Assembly: GCA_021521415.1 (NCBI GenBank) | Contig: JAIQDT010003828.1 | Span: 163,501 to 227,500 of the forward strand | Origin: Bidens hawaiensis | Taxonomy: Eukaryota > Streptophyta > Magnoliopsida > Asterales > Asteraceae | Direction: 5' to 3' | Length of the DNA stretch: 64,000 nt | In this document: positions 44,949 through 56,744 of the stretch, piece by piece | How the letters are laid out: each line of letters opens with the position of its first letter | How positions within the stretch are numbered: the stretch's first letter is position 1 | Notes under the pieces: generated by a model | What the model was told of the DNA's origin: nothing | What the model saw: only the letters and a program-made list of their open reading frames with translations | The model's database searches: none | Position numbers and translations under genes: made by a program

Positions 44949-46078
44949 TTGTATGCTCCTAGTTTGACTAGGAACATTATCTCCGTTTCTCTTTTAAGAC
45001 AATATGGTTATAATTTAAAGTTTGTGGACAATGGTATTTATGTTTTCATGAATAATGTCTTTTGTTTTAAAGCGATGCCGTCTAATAACATTTATGAATT
45101 AGTTCATGATAACACATCCATTGATAAATCGTTGTACCAAGCTAACACCAAAAGACTCAAATTGGATTTGAGTAAGACTTTTCTTTGGCATTGTCGCCTT
45201 GGTCACATAAACAAGGATCACATTCATACACTTCAAAAGAATGGTCTTTTGGAACCAAATGGTGATTCATTTGATAAGTGTGAATCTTGTTTATTGGGAA
45301 AGGTGACCAAGGAGCCCTTTAGTAAATGGCGAAAGACTTATTAGGTATCATACATTCGGATGTATGTGGACCTTTTAAGGCAATGCCAAGGAATAGTGAA
45401 AGATACATCAATACCTTTATCGATGATTATAGTCGTTATGGGTATGTGTACTTGTTAAGACACAAAGATGAAGCCTTTGAAATGTTCAAATTCTTCCACA
45501 ATGAAGTAGAAAATCAACTCAATAAAACCATCAAAGTACTTCGTTCCGATAGAGGAGGTGAATACCTTAGTGATGCTTTTCAAGATCTTCTTAGGAGTTG
45601 TGGGATTGTCTCACAACTCACTCCACTCGGAACACCACAACATAATGGTGTGTCCGAGAGGAGGAATCGAACTCTATTGGATATGGTTCGATCTATGATG
45701 GCTAGAAGCACATTGCCTCTATCATTTTGGGGTTTCACATTGCTCTCGGAAGCCCGTATTTTAAATATGGCACCCACCAAGAAAGTGGACAAGACACCTT
45801 TTGAAATATGGCATGGAAGGGTTCCATCGTTATCATTTTTAAAGGTATGGGATTGTGAGGCTTATGTCAAGAACAACGCCCAAAACAAACTTGAAAGCCG
45901 ATCCACTAAGTGTATTTTTGTAGGATATCCTAAAGATTCGATGGGATATTATTTCTACAATCCAAGCGAGCATAAAGTGTTTATTGCTCGAAAGGCTGAG
46001 TTCTTGGAACTAAGTTCCTTATGGAAGGAACTAGTAGAACAGTGGAACTCGAGGAGGATCGAGAACCACAAGCCGATA
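44949..46078 (+). CDS. Copia integrase (two overlapping open fragments)
   Basis: The first frame (44949-45344) has RNIISVSLLRQYGYNLKF and the pre-integrase zinc region LWHCRLGHINKDH...CESCLLGK. The second (45326 on) has IIHSDVCGPF (first Asp), FIDDYSRYGYVYLLRHKDEA, VLRSDRGGEYLSDAF (second Asp), GTPQHNGVSERRNRTLLDMVRSMM (Glu) and FEIWHGRVPSLSFLKVWDCEAYV. The two overlap by 19 bp with a frameshift. Solo LTR 2 interrupts after 46078. The catalytic triad is intact. Confidence 0.87.
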
Positions 46079-48360
46079 TGTAACATCCTAGAATATTCTA
46101 ATATTAAATAAAGACAGTTGCGTTTAGTTATTGTGTGTTAATAGTTAAAAAATATTAAATGAAGAAAGATCATAGACTTGGATTAATTATGGTGGATTAA
46201 AGGGTAATGGGCCTTAGGTCCATGGGCTTTAAGGGATATAAATACCCCTTAACCAACCTAAAACCCTAATCCTGATTCCATATTTCCATATTGCCTACAC
46301 ACTCAAAAACACACACATACACCTACACATATACATGGCCGAGAGAGAGAGAGAGTGAGATCCAAGGCCAAGCAAACGTGATTCTTGATAAATCTTTCAA
46401 TACACAAGATAAATACAAGATCTAAAGTCCATAACTAAGCCAAACAAGCATGAAAAGGTATGTTTTGATCGTAAAGTTTACGTTTTTATAAACGTTTAGC
46501 CTTGAAACTTGAGTATAGGATAGATCGGGTTTAAACGAAACATAAAGTTGTAACCTTGATAATAAACATGAGTGTAATGAACCCGGAAATGGAAACGGCT
46601 CGTTTAAAATGGAACCCTAAGATCTAGTTTTGAACGTTTTAGCTTAAAGGTCCAACCTTTATATGTTTTTGGGCCGAATCTTGTTCAAAAATGACCATGG
46701 GAATGTTCACGGGATTGATTAGCATCATATCCAAGGGTTACGGGTTGAACAGAGATGTTTATGGAGTTAAAATCAAAACCCGTCGCTACTGTAGATAACT
46801 TCGCTAATCCATATGTTCGCCTGATGATAAGTTCGCACGTATGCAAGTTCGCCTGGGGTTAACTTCGTTACATGCAAGTTCGCCTATGGTTAACTTTGCC
46901 CCATAAAAGTTCGCATGCTGTTAACTTCGCTGCTATAAGTTCGCTGGCGTTATGTTCGCCACTGATAAGTTCACTTACGTTAAGTTCGCTTAACCTAAGT
47001 TCGCTTAAGTTAAGTTCGCTTAATGTTAAGTTCGCTTAAAATGCTAAGTAAAAGTAATCCAGTACTAGACCACGAATCGGGCTAACGAATGAGAAGGTGA
47101 ATAAAATAATAACTTAAAATCCTAATGAAAAATGCGTTAAGACAGCTTAACCCCAACCAGGGGCTCTGCCCCTTGGACCCCGCTAGGGGCTTCCGCCCCT
47201 AGAACCCCGCTGCCAAGGGCGGACCCCCGTCCGTGGAGAGTTATAATTAAACCAGAAAGACGATATGGGTAGTGATAGTTAATTGATACGTGTAATTGTT
47301 ATACAGCTAGTCGTGCACATCTCAAGAAAGGGATTACCATAAACGGTGACCGTAACCGCATTCAGGTGAGTTTCTAGCCCCATTTCCTTGTTATGTTTTC
47401 GGGGCTGTGTGCATACTCGATGTGATAGTTAATACACTTACCTTTGGTAAGTGTATGCCATGAATGCTTTTATATGTTAATTATGTAAATCTTGAATATG
47501 AACGAAAGCTTGTCGGTACGTGAACAATCTTCGGATATTGCACGTAATAACAAGGGAGGTATGTATGAAATGGATGAATGTGTATGAAAGCTATCTGTAA
47601 AATATATGAATGTGTAGGAATAAGTAAAGAATGTATGTATATGTTATGAGTATGTAAAGACAGAATGTATGAAGATGAAGAGGTAAGGGATCAGACCCTA
47701 ATAATAACTTAGATAGAGAAGAAAGGGGTTAGACCCTAATAATATCTTAGATAGAGAAGTATAAAGGGATCAGACCCTACTAATATCTGAGATAGACAAG
47801 AAAGGGATCAGACCCTAATAATATCTGAGATAGACAAAGGAAAGAGGGATCAGACCCTAATAATATCTGAGATAGAAAAGGAAGGGATCTGACCCTAATA
47901 ATATATGAGATAGAATGGACAGTAAATATAAAGTATGAAAGTAATAAAGTATGCACATATGTATGAAAGTATGAAATAAAAGTAAATTAGGAAAGTAATT
48001 CTTATGTATCTTCGGATGCATGATTGAAGGTAAGTGAATGTATTGTATGATGTATGATTAACTAGAACTCACTCAACTTAGCTGGCTTTTAGTATGCACG
48101 CAGGTGAGTAGGATGAGACGGCTGGCTTGAAGGTGGACACATGGCGGATGAATAAAGAAGCTAGCATCTGAAGATTCACTTGTTAATGTTGAACTAAAAG
48201 ACATGTTTTAAGTTATGTTTTAAAGACAAGTTATGAATGTTTGTAACGACTATTGATGTTTTATGTTACTCCGCGAAAGTTTTAATTAAATCTGATATTT
48301 AGAACTGTGTTTATGAGTAAATCCAACACCAAATGTAGGGCACCGGTAACGGGCCTTACA
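46079..48360 (+). mobile_element. Solo LTR 2 of the Tekay-type family, inside the copia
   Basis: It reads TGTAACATCC...GGGCCTTACA, flanked by CGATA (46074-46078, 48361-48365). It is 2282 bp. It has the TATA box (near 46236), an AAGTTCGC(C/T) minisatellite (46795-47040), a GC-rich hairpin block (47155-47226), the structured leader (47362-47550), a GATCAGACCCTAATAATATCT array (47690-47910) and the CACGCAGGTGAGT word near the end. Sense is +. No coding region. Confidence 0.93.
47155..47226 (+). repeat. GC-rich hairpin block in solo LTR 2
   Basis: Two strong hairpins, GGGGGCTCTGCCCC and AGGGGCTTCCGCCCCT, are set in the AT-rich LTR. The block has no counterpart in solo LTR 1 or the full element, so it was gained in this copy or its sub-family. 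Confidence 0.7.
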
Positions 48361-48365
48361 CGATA

Positions 48366-50098
48366 CACGTTTGGTTTATACTAGCACTCAACAAGAGGTT
48401 GTTGGGAATTATCAAATGGTTGATCAAGACACACAAAACGTTCGAAAATCTGGTAGAATTAGTAATCCCCCCCGAAAGATATGGATTTTTCGTGAATGGA
48501 TGCTATATGGTAGATTTGGATGAACCCACCACATACTATGATGCAATGTCACAATCAGATTGTGACAAATGGCTTGAAGCCATGAACGTTGAGATGCAAT
48601 CCATGCATGGCAACCAATTATGGGACTTGGTTGTACCACCTCTAAATACCAAACTGGTTGGAAGTAAGTGGGTTTCAAGAAGAAAACTGATATGCATGGA
48701 AACTTGGATACTTATAAAGCAAAACTTGTAGCAAAATCTTTTACTCAAACTCAAGGGGTTGATTATGATGAGACCTTTTCGCCGGTGGCAATGCTAAAGT
48801 CTATTAGGATATTATTTTCCATAGTTGCATATTATGGCTATGAGATTTGGAAAATCGATGTCAAAACTGCTTTTCTAAATAGACATCTTGAGGAAGATGT
48901 CTATATGGTTCAGCCTGAAGGTTTTGTCGATCCACAACATCCTAATAAAGTATGCAAGTTAAAGAAGTCAATCTATGGATTGAAACAAGCATCTAGAAGT
49001 TGGAATCACCGTTTTGATTAAGAGGTTAAAAAATTTGGATTCATCAAAAACGTTGATGAGGCTTCTGTGTATAAGAAATCTAGTGGGAGCGTCATTAGTT
49101 TCTTAGAATTGTATGTTGATGACATACTACTATTTGGAAATGACATTCCAACCTTGGAAGGTGTAAAAGCCTGGCTTGGAAGTTGTTTTTCCATCAAGCA
49201 TCTTGGTGAAGCCGCCTATATTATGGGAATAAGGATCTGTAGGGATAGATCAAGGTGGTTGATATGTTTGAATCAAAGTGCATACACTGACAAAATCTTG
49301 AAAAGGTTCAAGATGGACAACTCTAAGAAAGGTTTGGTACCTATTCAAAGAGGAACAATATTGAGTGCATCTCAGTGTCCAAGCTCAAAGGATGAGCAAG
49401 ACAAAATGAATGGAATCCCATATGCGTCTGCTATAGGATCCATCATGTATGCCATGATATGCACTAGACCGGATGTGTCATGCGCTTTGAGCATGACAAG
49501 TAGATTCCAACAAAATCCGGGAAATAGCCATTTGATGGCTGTTAAGAGCATATTGAAATACCTTAGAAGGACTAAGGATATTATTCCGATATATGGCTCT
49601 GGTGAGGAGGAACTCGTTGTAAAGGGTTACACGGATGAGAGTTTCCAAACTGATCGAGACGATTCTGGATCACAATCGGGATATGTTTTCGTTATGAATG
49701 CTGTGGCAGTCTCTTGGAAGAGTGCAAAACAAGATGTGGTAGCATTGTCCACCATTGAATCTGAATACATCGCCGCCTCATTGGCATCTCAAGAAGTTGC
49801 ATTGATTAGAAAGTTCGTGGCCGATCTAGGGGCAGTCCGTACCATTCAGGACCCTCTAGAAATCTTTTGTGACAACGAGGGTGAGATTGCTCAAATCAAG
49901 GAACCCCATGCACATCAAAAGTCAAGGCACATTGAGCGGAGATTCAACTACATAAGGAATGAAGTTGAAAAGGGAAAGATATGTATTTGCAAAGTTCACA
50001 CTGATCAAAACATTGTGGATCCACTCACGAAGCTCCTAGAAAGGCCAAAGCATGAAGGTCATACATGTGCCTTAGGACTTCGATATTCTAGTGATTGA
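48366..50098 (+). CDS. Copia reverse transcriptase and RNase H (open fragments)
   Basis: 48399-48731 has DEPTTYYDAMSQSDCDKWLEAMNVEMQSM, the conserved RT start. 48668-49021 has DYDETFSPVAMLKSIRILF, IWKIDVKTAFLNRHLEEDVYMVQPEGF and SIYGLKQASRSWNHRFD, then a stop. 49067-50098 (343 codons) has LYVDDILLFGND (catalytic), then YASAIGSIMYAMICTRPD and RNase H with GYTDESF, STIESEYIA and FCDNEGEI (acidic residues present), ending LTKLLERPKHEGH. One shift near 48700 and one stop at 49021 break it. Confidence 0.87.
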
Positions 50099-50862
50099 AT
50101 TTTATTAAAATTTTGTATTTGGATATTAGAACAATTGTTATTCTAACTCATTCATATGATTTTTCTTTTGAGTTATTTTCCATTTTAGCATGTTTAAATC
50201 CGTGAATAAGTTAATTATTGTAAATGTCCGTAGTCGATCACATTTGTGGGAACAAATGTGAAGGTAAGACTATTATGAACTTGGATTGGTAGATATTCAT
50301 AAGTTATGAATATAGAAAGGGTTTGCTGCCAAGATTCATAGATATTTATGGGATAAATATTGGACTGTCCCGCCCTCAAATTTTACTGCATGGAATCCTT
50401 GTGATTGGTGGTCATAAGTAAATTTGAGTAAAGGCGAATATCATAGTATCCTCCGACCTGAGATACATATTGGGTCTTGATATTCACCAAATATTATGCT
50501 TTGACTTAGTTCTTCGCTGCTTTGAAACATGACAGTACATAAGGCTAAGATCAGGTATGATACAAGGTGATTGTGAGAGACGTATGTAGTCAATAGTGGA
50601 TTTGTACCTCTTATTCGTTGAGAGTGAGATGTCTAAGGCCTGCTAAGTCAAATCAACAAAGAATGATCATTCCGTGTCTTTGGATTTGTCATGACATCTG
50701 TGGCAAAAGGATAAAATGATAGATTCACCTAAATCATTTCAAGTCGGGGACTTGAAGGGGATGATGTTATTGAATGGCATACGTATTAGGGGTAATAAAC
50801 CGTTGTTAGGCGGTATTTGTTATTTGCATCAATCTTCTATGTATCTTGTGCAAGTGGGAGAT
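50099..50862 (+). other. Copia 3' untranslated region and polypurine tract
   Basis: About 760 bp with no gene. The last 12 bases before the LTR, CAAGTGGGAGAT (50851-50862), form the polypurine tract. Confidence 0.7.
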
Positions 50863-52005
50863 TGTTGGAATCGGTCTGCCCAAGACACATATTAGAGTTG
50901 ATGTGGCTAGTACGTTTGATCCAAGTCGGGTCATACCCAATAACAAGCAAGACAAACACCACGATATTTATTTAAGATATGATCTAACAAATAAATATCA
51001 ACACTTAGAATATTTGAAAATTGGATTTCTAAATATTTGCACTTGTGTAATAAATAAATTATATGGATAATTTATGTTATAAGAGATTTTGCATTTTACA
51101 TATACGGTGTTATTTAAATGGGTTAAATAACAATATGCAAAACCTACTGCTTTTGCACTTTGCATATACGATGTTATTTAAATGGGTTAAATAACAGTAC
51201 GCAAAACCTACTGCTTTTGCACTTTACATATACGATGGTATTTAAATGGGTTAAATAACAATATGCAAAACCTACAGCTTTTGCACATTGCATATACGAT
51301 GTTATTTAAATGGGTTAAATAACAATATGCAAAACCTACCGCTTTTGCACTTTGCATATACAAAGTTATTTAAATTGGTTAAATAACAATATGCAATGCA
51401 TACTGGATGTTGCATGTTATGTTATAACATAAATAAATAAAATAGATTACTTGAGTTTGAATTGGGTGGGAATATTTTGGCTACACACATTTTCTCTATT
51501 CTCTCTCCTCACTTAATTGTTTTATTTATTCCAAGACATGCAATAGTGGTGGTTGGTTGAATTAAATGGTGCATTGGTAGCTCACAACCAACTCTCTCTC
51601 ATACACACAAGTTGAAAGTAAACTTTTCCTTCCCTTTTCTCTCTGGATTTCAGCCAAGGAAAGAAATATCAAGGAAGAGTTTTCCAAGTGTAAATCCTCG
51701 CAAAATCAAGGTGATTGTTGGAAGCCTAAAGGGTACAAGCTTGAGGTTCTTCTATCTTGAAGACTCGCCCTTCATATCATCATCTCCTTCATTTTCTTGG
51801 ACTCTTGAAGGTAGCATTCTATGAACACCCTATGGTTGTTTATATTGGTAAGCATGCAAATTCGTATATGGATCCAAGGCTTGGGTTTTTCATATAAAAT
51901 CGGTTTTATATTCATCTAATTAACAAGATTTAAAACCTTTTTATCCGCTGCGTTTTTCATATAAATGGGTTTATATGACTTTGGTAATCTTGTTAAAACC
52001 CAACA
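50863..52005 (+). repeat. Copia 3' LTR
   Basis: Starts TGTTGG, ends CCCAACA. The five-unit hairpin array is at about 51085-51405. A 70-codon ORF at 51612 lies within the LTR and is not a gene. Confidence 0.93.
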
Positions 52006-52010
52006 GTGGC

Positions 52011-53006
52011 ATCGGCCCCTATGGCATTTCCTACAAGTCTTGCATTAAGGAACATTGGAATTAAAGCTAGACTTGCGTTGATCGACACCCTTACCCTTGA
52101 AGCGGTTGTTTCCTCCTTTCTTTGGGCCGTGTGTTGTTACGACCTTCTTGTCCTTTTCTTTATTGCGGATCATACCGCCCATCAGGTAACCAACCAATTC
52201 CATCGCGGAGTCGGCGGTTTGTGGCAAGTGTGACCTCACCATGTCGCGGATTTTCCGCGGTAATCCCCGTATATATCTAGTGACTTTGCTGGACTCTGGG
52301 TTAACCAGCTGGGAACGAGTTGAAAATATTCATGGAACTTTGTATTATACTCATGAAGGTTTGTTCCTACGACCTTATGGTTTAGAAATTTGGTTTTGAT
52401 TTGATCGGTCTCTATAGAACAGAACTTCGCCATCAGCATCTCCTTGAATTCAACCCACGAAAGATTGTATAAAACTTGTCTTCCTTTGCTTAAAATCAAT
52501 GTGTTCCACCACTCTAATGCTTCACCTTTGAACATTTGGGTTGAATATTGAATGTTCTCTTGATCAGAGCACTTGCTTATAATTACTATTGACTCCATCT
52601 CCTAGAGCCATCTAATAGTCGTGATAGCTCCTTTGTCTCCATGAAACTCCTTAGGTCCAAAGTATTTGAAATCTTTAAACGAACAACCACTTGTCTTAAG
52701 TTTATTAAATTCTTGCCTAATTCCACCATCGACATTAGACTCATGAACACTTTCTTCTACATCGGACGGTTTAGGTCAAGATTTAACAGACTTTCGGAAG
52801 AGTTCAACAGATTGTGATTTTCTAGATTGCCTAGATTGGGATCTAGCTTCGGATTCATTCCTAACGGCTTCTTTGTTCATTCGTTGGATTTGGTTTATGT
52901 ATTTTTTGGGAATGTTTTCTTCTTGTTCTTTTTTAGGGTCTTTCACTTTTTCCTTTCTTTTATCAGCTTCCTTTCGAGAAGCTTCAATATTGTTACTTTG
53001 AGACAT
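52011..53006 (-). pseudogene. Element C gag, main part
   Basis: From 53006: MSQSNNIEASRKEADKRKEK..., a lysine/glutamate-rich start. Then, after stops near 52770, a frame with FKYFGPKEFHGDKGA, and 52598-52236 with QMFKGEALEWWNTLILSKGR, WVEFKEMLMAKFCSIE and LHEYNTKFHEYFQLVPS, the capsid core. A shift leads to 52242-52045 with AMELVGYLMGGMIRNKEKDKK and a basic KGGNNRFKGKG, and then the first knuckle CKTCRKCHRGRC cut by the copia. Confidence 0.82.
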
Positions 53007-53127
53007 TTTCTTTTCTTTTTCAACTTTTCTTTTTATCTGAAATTTAACAAATTTCTTTTTTTAAAACACACGTTTTATTTATTTCACAAACATATATCAT
53101 AAAACGATATATATTTATTTTTACAAC

Positions 53128-53172
<45 letters not shown>

Positions 53173-53481
53173 ATTTACTTGATATATATATACCTATCTT
53201 TATTTATTGTTACAAGTACTATTACACATAACAACAATGTCTATATTAACAAATAAAACTTCCACAACACATCTCTCATCTTCTCTTTAATGAATCATAA
53301 ACTTCTTCACCACCTTGGTCAATTTGATACATTTCCGAAGAATCTTGTCTCCTATCTTTTTCTTCTTCTTCTCATCCACTGATATCTTCTTCCTAAGGTC
53401 ATCAGTCTCATGCAAGGCTCGGTCCAGGTGCTATTCTTGTGATTGAGGGATCCCGTTTGGGTATCCGTACTTTGGAGGTGG
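53007..53481 (-). other. Element C leader between extra ORF and gag
   Basis: It contains a (TA)n microsatellite at about 53130-53170. A minus-strand stretch, about 53290-53480, reads HETDDLRKKISVDEKKKKKIGDKILRKCIKLTKV in a partly open frame. That is probably the C-terminal end of the extra ORF split by the solo LTR. Confidence 0.5.
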
Positions 53482-53486
53482 GTCGC

Positions 53487-55677
53487 TGTGACATTCGTCA
53501 ATTTCGGGTCACTTTTGTTATGTAAACCCAACCCGTTTGAAACCCGAACATTTCAAATATATAAAATATTGAATTTTGTCATTTAAAATATATAAAATAT
53601 TGGATTTTTATATTATGTATTGTTTGACCATTTAAACATACCCATTTTCATGCAAACAATAAAAGAACCTTTATACCCAACCCTTCACTCATTCCCTATA
53701 TATACACACCCATATTCTTCATTTTACTCTAGCTACATCTCCAAATTCTCTCTCAAACTCCATAGATTCAAGGTTGTTATTTTCTTAGTGTTCTTGAAGG
53801 TTTGACTTCCAAATGTCAAACCGAGTTTAATCTTTCATTCTAATTTGCTTATATAATCTTATTAATACTTGAATATGGTGGTACAACATATATATAATAC
53901 ACACCCCATGTTACCTTTGGTAGTTACTTCTCCGACTCTGATTGGTTAAGTTTCGGTCCTCGTAAGACAAGGTTTCATGGAGGACTTCGTGTTCTTGATA
54001 GATATATACACACATAACTTGTTGCACATATTAATCTTGTTTAACTTATTCTCTTTTTTTAGTTTGTTTGTCACATTTATGAAGTTCCACGTGGGGGTTT
54101 GTAGAGACTAACTTCGGTTTAACCGTAAATAGTCCAAACCGTGAACCGAACTTGTTACTTATTTTGTTAAATAATTGTTTTAAACATAATTTATGTTATA
54201 TTTAAGTTTCTAAATTCATTTATACAAGTTCTTGGTTATTTGGGCATGTGGAGACCATCAAGGAACGTATTGTGAGATGGAAACCGAACAAATCCGATTT
54301 TTACTCGCTTAAAACACACAAGTTTGTTTTTAGCTATCAAGAATTTTATATTTCTCTAAAAATAGTTTACAAACTGATTTTAATTATTTTCTTAAGTACA
54401 TGGAAATGTTGGATCCAATTTGATCTCATAACATAGTTTGGAACGACAAAACCGAACACTCACTTAACGTACGTTGTTAGTTCTAAAACAATAGATCTAC
54501 ATACTTGGTTAAGTCTTATATAGTTTTATTGAGTTATCTCATAACATTCATTATTTTGGAAAGTTGACTTTGGGTTTGAACAATTATCAAGACCCAAACC
54601 AACAACCCGAACATTCGTTAAAGACCTATTTTTGTATCTTTGTCCCAAAGGAACTTGCATTTAGCATTTTTCTCACCTTATTACTTAACATAGGTTAAGT
54701 AAATATTAAGGTTAGATGATTTAACTCGGTTTTGAGCAAACTTACATTTTTAAAGGGTTATTGTTATAAATTCTTAAATAGTTACATTTTAAACCTTGAA
54801 CTTTAATTGATTACTTTTTGCAACAATTATTTTATTTAAGGAGCTTCAAGACAACCTTTCTAAATCCAAGACTTCATTTTATCTAGGCTTCATACGTTAA
54901 ACTCGTCGTTCTGGAAAATCTTTAAATTACCAACATTTCAAGTTTATTACTTGAACGTGAGTACATTCATCCCCCGTTTTCTATCTTTGTATTGGGAGTG
55001 ACATTTCATCTTCTCTAAACTAAATATTTTATACTTGGGTCTTAAACAACAAATGTTATTTGTATGCCTCACTTAAATAATTGCTCGATTTGGTGTTCTA
55101 TGATTATATGCCTATGTGTTTATCGCTTTCGGTTGGTTGATCTATAAAATCTAGACTATTTGGCATCCCCTTATAGCAAGGTGTCGTTACGTAATGTAAT
55201 TAACGATAACTATAAAATCCTACACTATTTGGCATCCCCTTATGGTTAGGTGTCGCTAACATAATTCTATTAGCGATTTTATCCAAATTATTGCTTTTAT
55301 TTATTGTTCGTACATAAGTTTTGTGGCATTTTCTTACTATATACTTATATGTTCAAACTTATGAATTGCTCACCAACCTTTGTGTCGACAAACTTTATTT
55401 TATGAAATGTTACAAGTTTGCATATCGGTTGATTTAGAGTTTGGAGGAGAAAACGTCACAAATACCGTTAAGATATTAGCAAAAATGAACAATATTTGAT
55501 CTGCTATGTTTTGTTATATTTTGTTGTATTTCACTTATGAATATTTGGTTATGTGACATTTTCGATGTTGTGAAATGAAATGAGTTTGTTAAATATTGTC
55601 GCTTTAAATAGTGTCATGTGCTTATGAGCAATCGTTGCACCCCGGCATGTTCCGCCGCCTTTGGTCGGGGTGTGACA
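53487..55677 (+). mobile_element. Solo LTR of a D-like gypsy family in element C leader
   Basis: It reads TGTGACATTCGTC...GGGGTGTGACA. The flanks GTCGC (53482-53486) and GTCAC (55678-55682) match at 4 of 5. It is 2191 bp. The right end GCATGTTCCGCCG... is shared with the LTR of element D (near 62570), so the family and sense (+) are the same. No coding region; the small ORFs at 53620 and 54248 have no motif. GGCATCCCCTTAT(A/G)G recurs near 55163 and 55234. Confidence 0.85.
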
Positions 55678-55682
55678 GTCAC

Positions 55683-55900
55683 GATAACCCATCATCACTA
55701 TGTCATAATGGTTCTTTGGATCTGGATATGGAGATGTGGTCACATCAGATGAGTGATGGAAAAAGGCTTCAGCCGCTTCATTTTGTTCTCGAATTTCGTT
55801 GGCTTGCTCTTCCTCCATCGGAATCGTGCCTTGAAAACGTGGAAAACTTGATGACGATTTGAGTTTTTTTTAGGTATTTCATATACGGATCTACAGAGCC
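55683..55900 (-). pseudogene. Middle part of the extra ORF of element C
   Basis: A minus-strand frame from 55818 reads MEEEQANEIREQNEAAEAFFHHSSDVTTSPYPDPKNH and ends at the solo LTR insertion. It is out of frame with 56578-55901, so one shift or stop lies near 55880-55900. Confidence 0.5.
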
Positions 55901-56578
55901 TTAACTCAAATTTTGATGGGAGAACAGTTCCTCTATCGGTGTTGTCACTTTATTGGGATTCTCTGGGTACTCTTCCTCGGGATCTTCTTCTAATTCTTCT
56001 TCCAGATCTTCTTCTTCCATCAGTTGGGTTGTCTCCTTCACTATCGAGGGCATGCGAAAACTTTCATAGGGCATCATTACTCTCATCTTGGGCTTGCAGG
56101 ATGGTCCTTCTTTGCTGGGACGTGAATCAACAGAATCAACAGCAGAGGTTCCAGCGTGCCATCTTCGTTGGTCTGAATGGCATTGCATCCATTCTGATGA
56201 GTCGGACAAAGGTTCTTCCTTAACTTGTTTATTTGAGAGAAATGCATATGATGTGTGAGGATTCGGTGGTACATATGTGGGAGCTTCGAATGGGTAGTAT
56301 GGTGGTATCTCCGATGGGTGATACATAGGCAAAATTGAAGGATGGTAGCTTGAATGTCTCGGTGCTTGATATCCTTGCCTCGGTGTATCATCGGGTAGGT
56401 TGATCGGACTTTTTTTGGTGCCGCGAAAGTGAAATGGTTTGGTTCGTTCATGTTCTACATCTTGATTGAAAAACGCTTCATAGTAGTCTTCACTCATGTT
56501 GTCCTTTGGAAATGGTTCGGGTATTCCAGCTTTCTTTGCTTCACGTACATAACTTGCCATTAACTTCTTGAAAGACAT
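55901..56578 (-). CDS. Extra ORF upstream of gag in element C, unknown function
   Basis: An open frame of 225 codons starts 150 bp downstream of the PBS. Residues 1-40 are mixed (MSFKKLMASYVREAKKAGIP..., NMSEDYYEAFFNQD). Residues 65-120 are rich in Pro, Tyr and His (PRHSSYHP, PPYYPFEAPTYVPPNPH). Residues 180-215 are very acidic (EEEDLEEELEEDPEEEYPEN). I recognise no domain. It precedes gag in the same sense. Ogre/Tat elements are known to have an ORF before gag, but this element has chromovirus-type pol, where that is unusual. It could instead be captured host sequence or a long N-terminal extension of gag. Confidence 0.5.
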   Translation of the reverse strand: MSFKKLMASYVREAKKAGIPEPFPKDNMSEDYYEAFFNQDVEHERTKPFHFRGTKKSPINLPDDTPRQGYQAPRHSSYHPSILPMYHPSEIPPYYPFEAPTYVPPNPHTSYAFLSNKQVKEEPLSDSSEWMQCHSDQRRWHAGTSAVDSVDSRPSKEGPSCKPKMRVMMPYESFRMPSIVKETTQLMEEEDLEEELEEDPEEEYPENPNKVTTPIEELFSHQNLS

Positions 56579-56728
56579 CTAAGTTGGGGGGTTTAGTGTG
56601 AGGAGGGAAAGAAAAGATTACCAACCTATCTTATCCCTATTCAAACAAAACAAATAGTGAAATATTTTTCCTATGCTTGGATCGAAGCTTAGTTATTATC
56701 TTTTAATACCTAATTCGCTAAGATCGAT

Positions 56729-56742
56729 GGCTCTAATACCAA
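56729..56742 (-). other. Primer-binding site of element C
   Basis: The minus strand reads TTGGTATTAGAGCC, close to the initiator-Met-type TGGTATCAGAGCC, two bases inside the 5' LTR. Confidence 0.85.
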
Positions 56743-56744
56743 CC

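Larger units (their letters stand above)
41317..52005 (+). mobile_element. Complete Ty1/copia element in element C gag
   Basis: Flanked by GTGGC (41312-41316, 52006-52010). LTRs are 1146 and 1143 bp. PBS, gag, protease, integrase, RT and RNase H are on the + strand in copia order (integrase before RT). A 2.3-kb solo LTR splits it at 46079-48360. By eye the LTRs differ at about six sites in the first 165 bp. Frameshifts and stops in gag, between IN frames and at 49021 make it non-autonomous. Confidence 0.94.
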
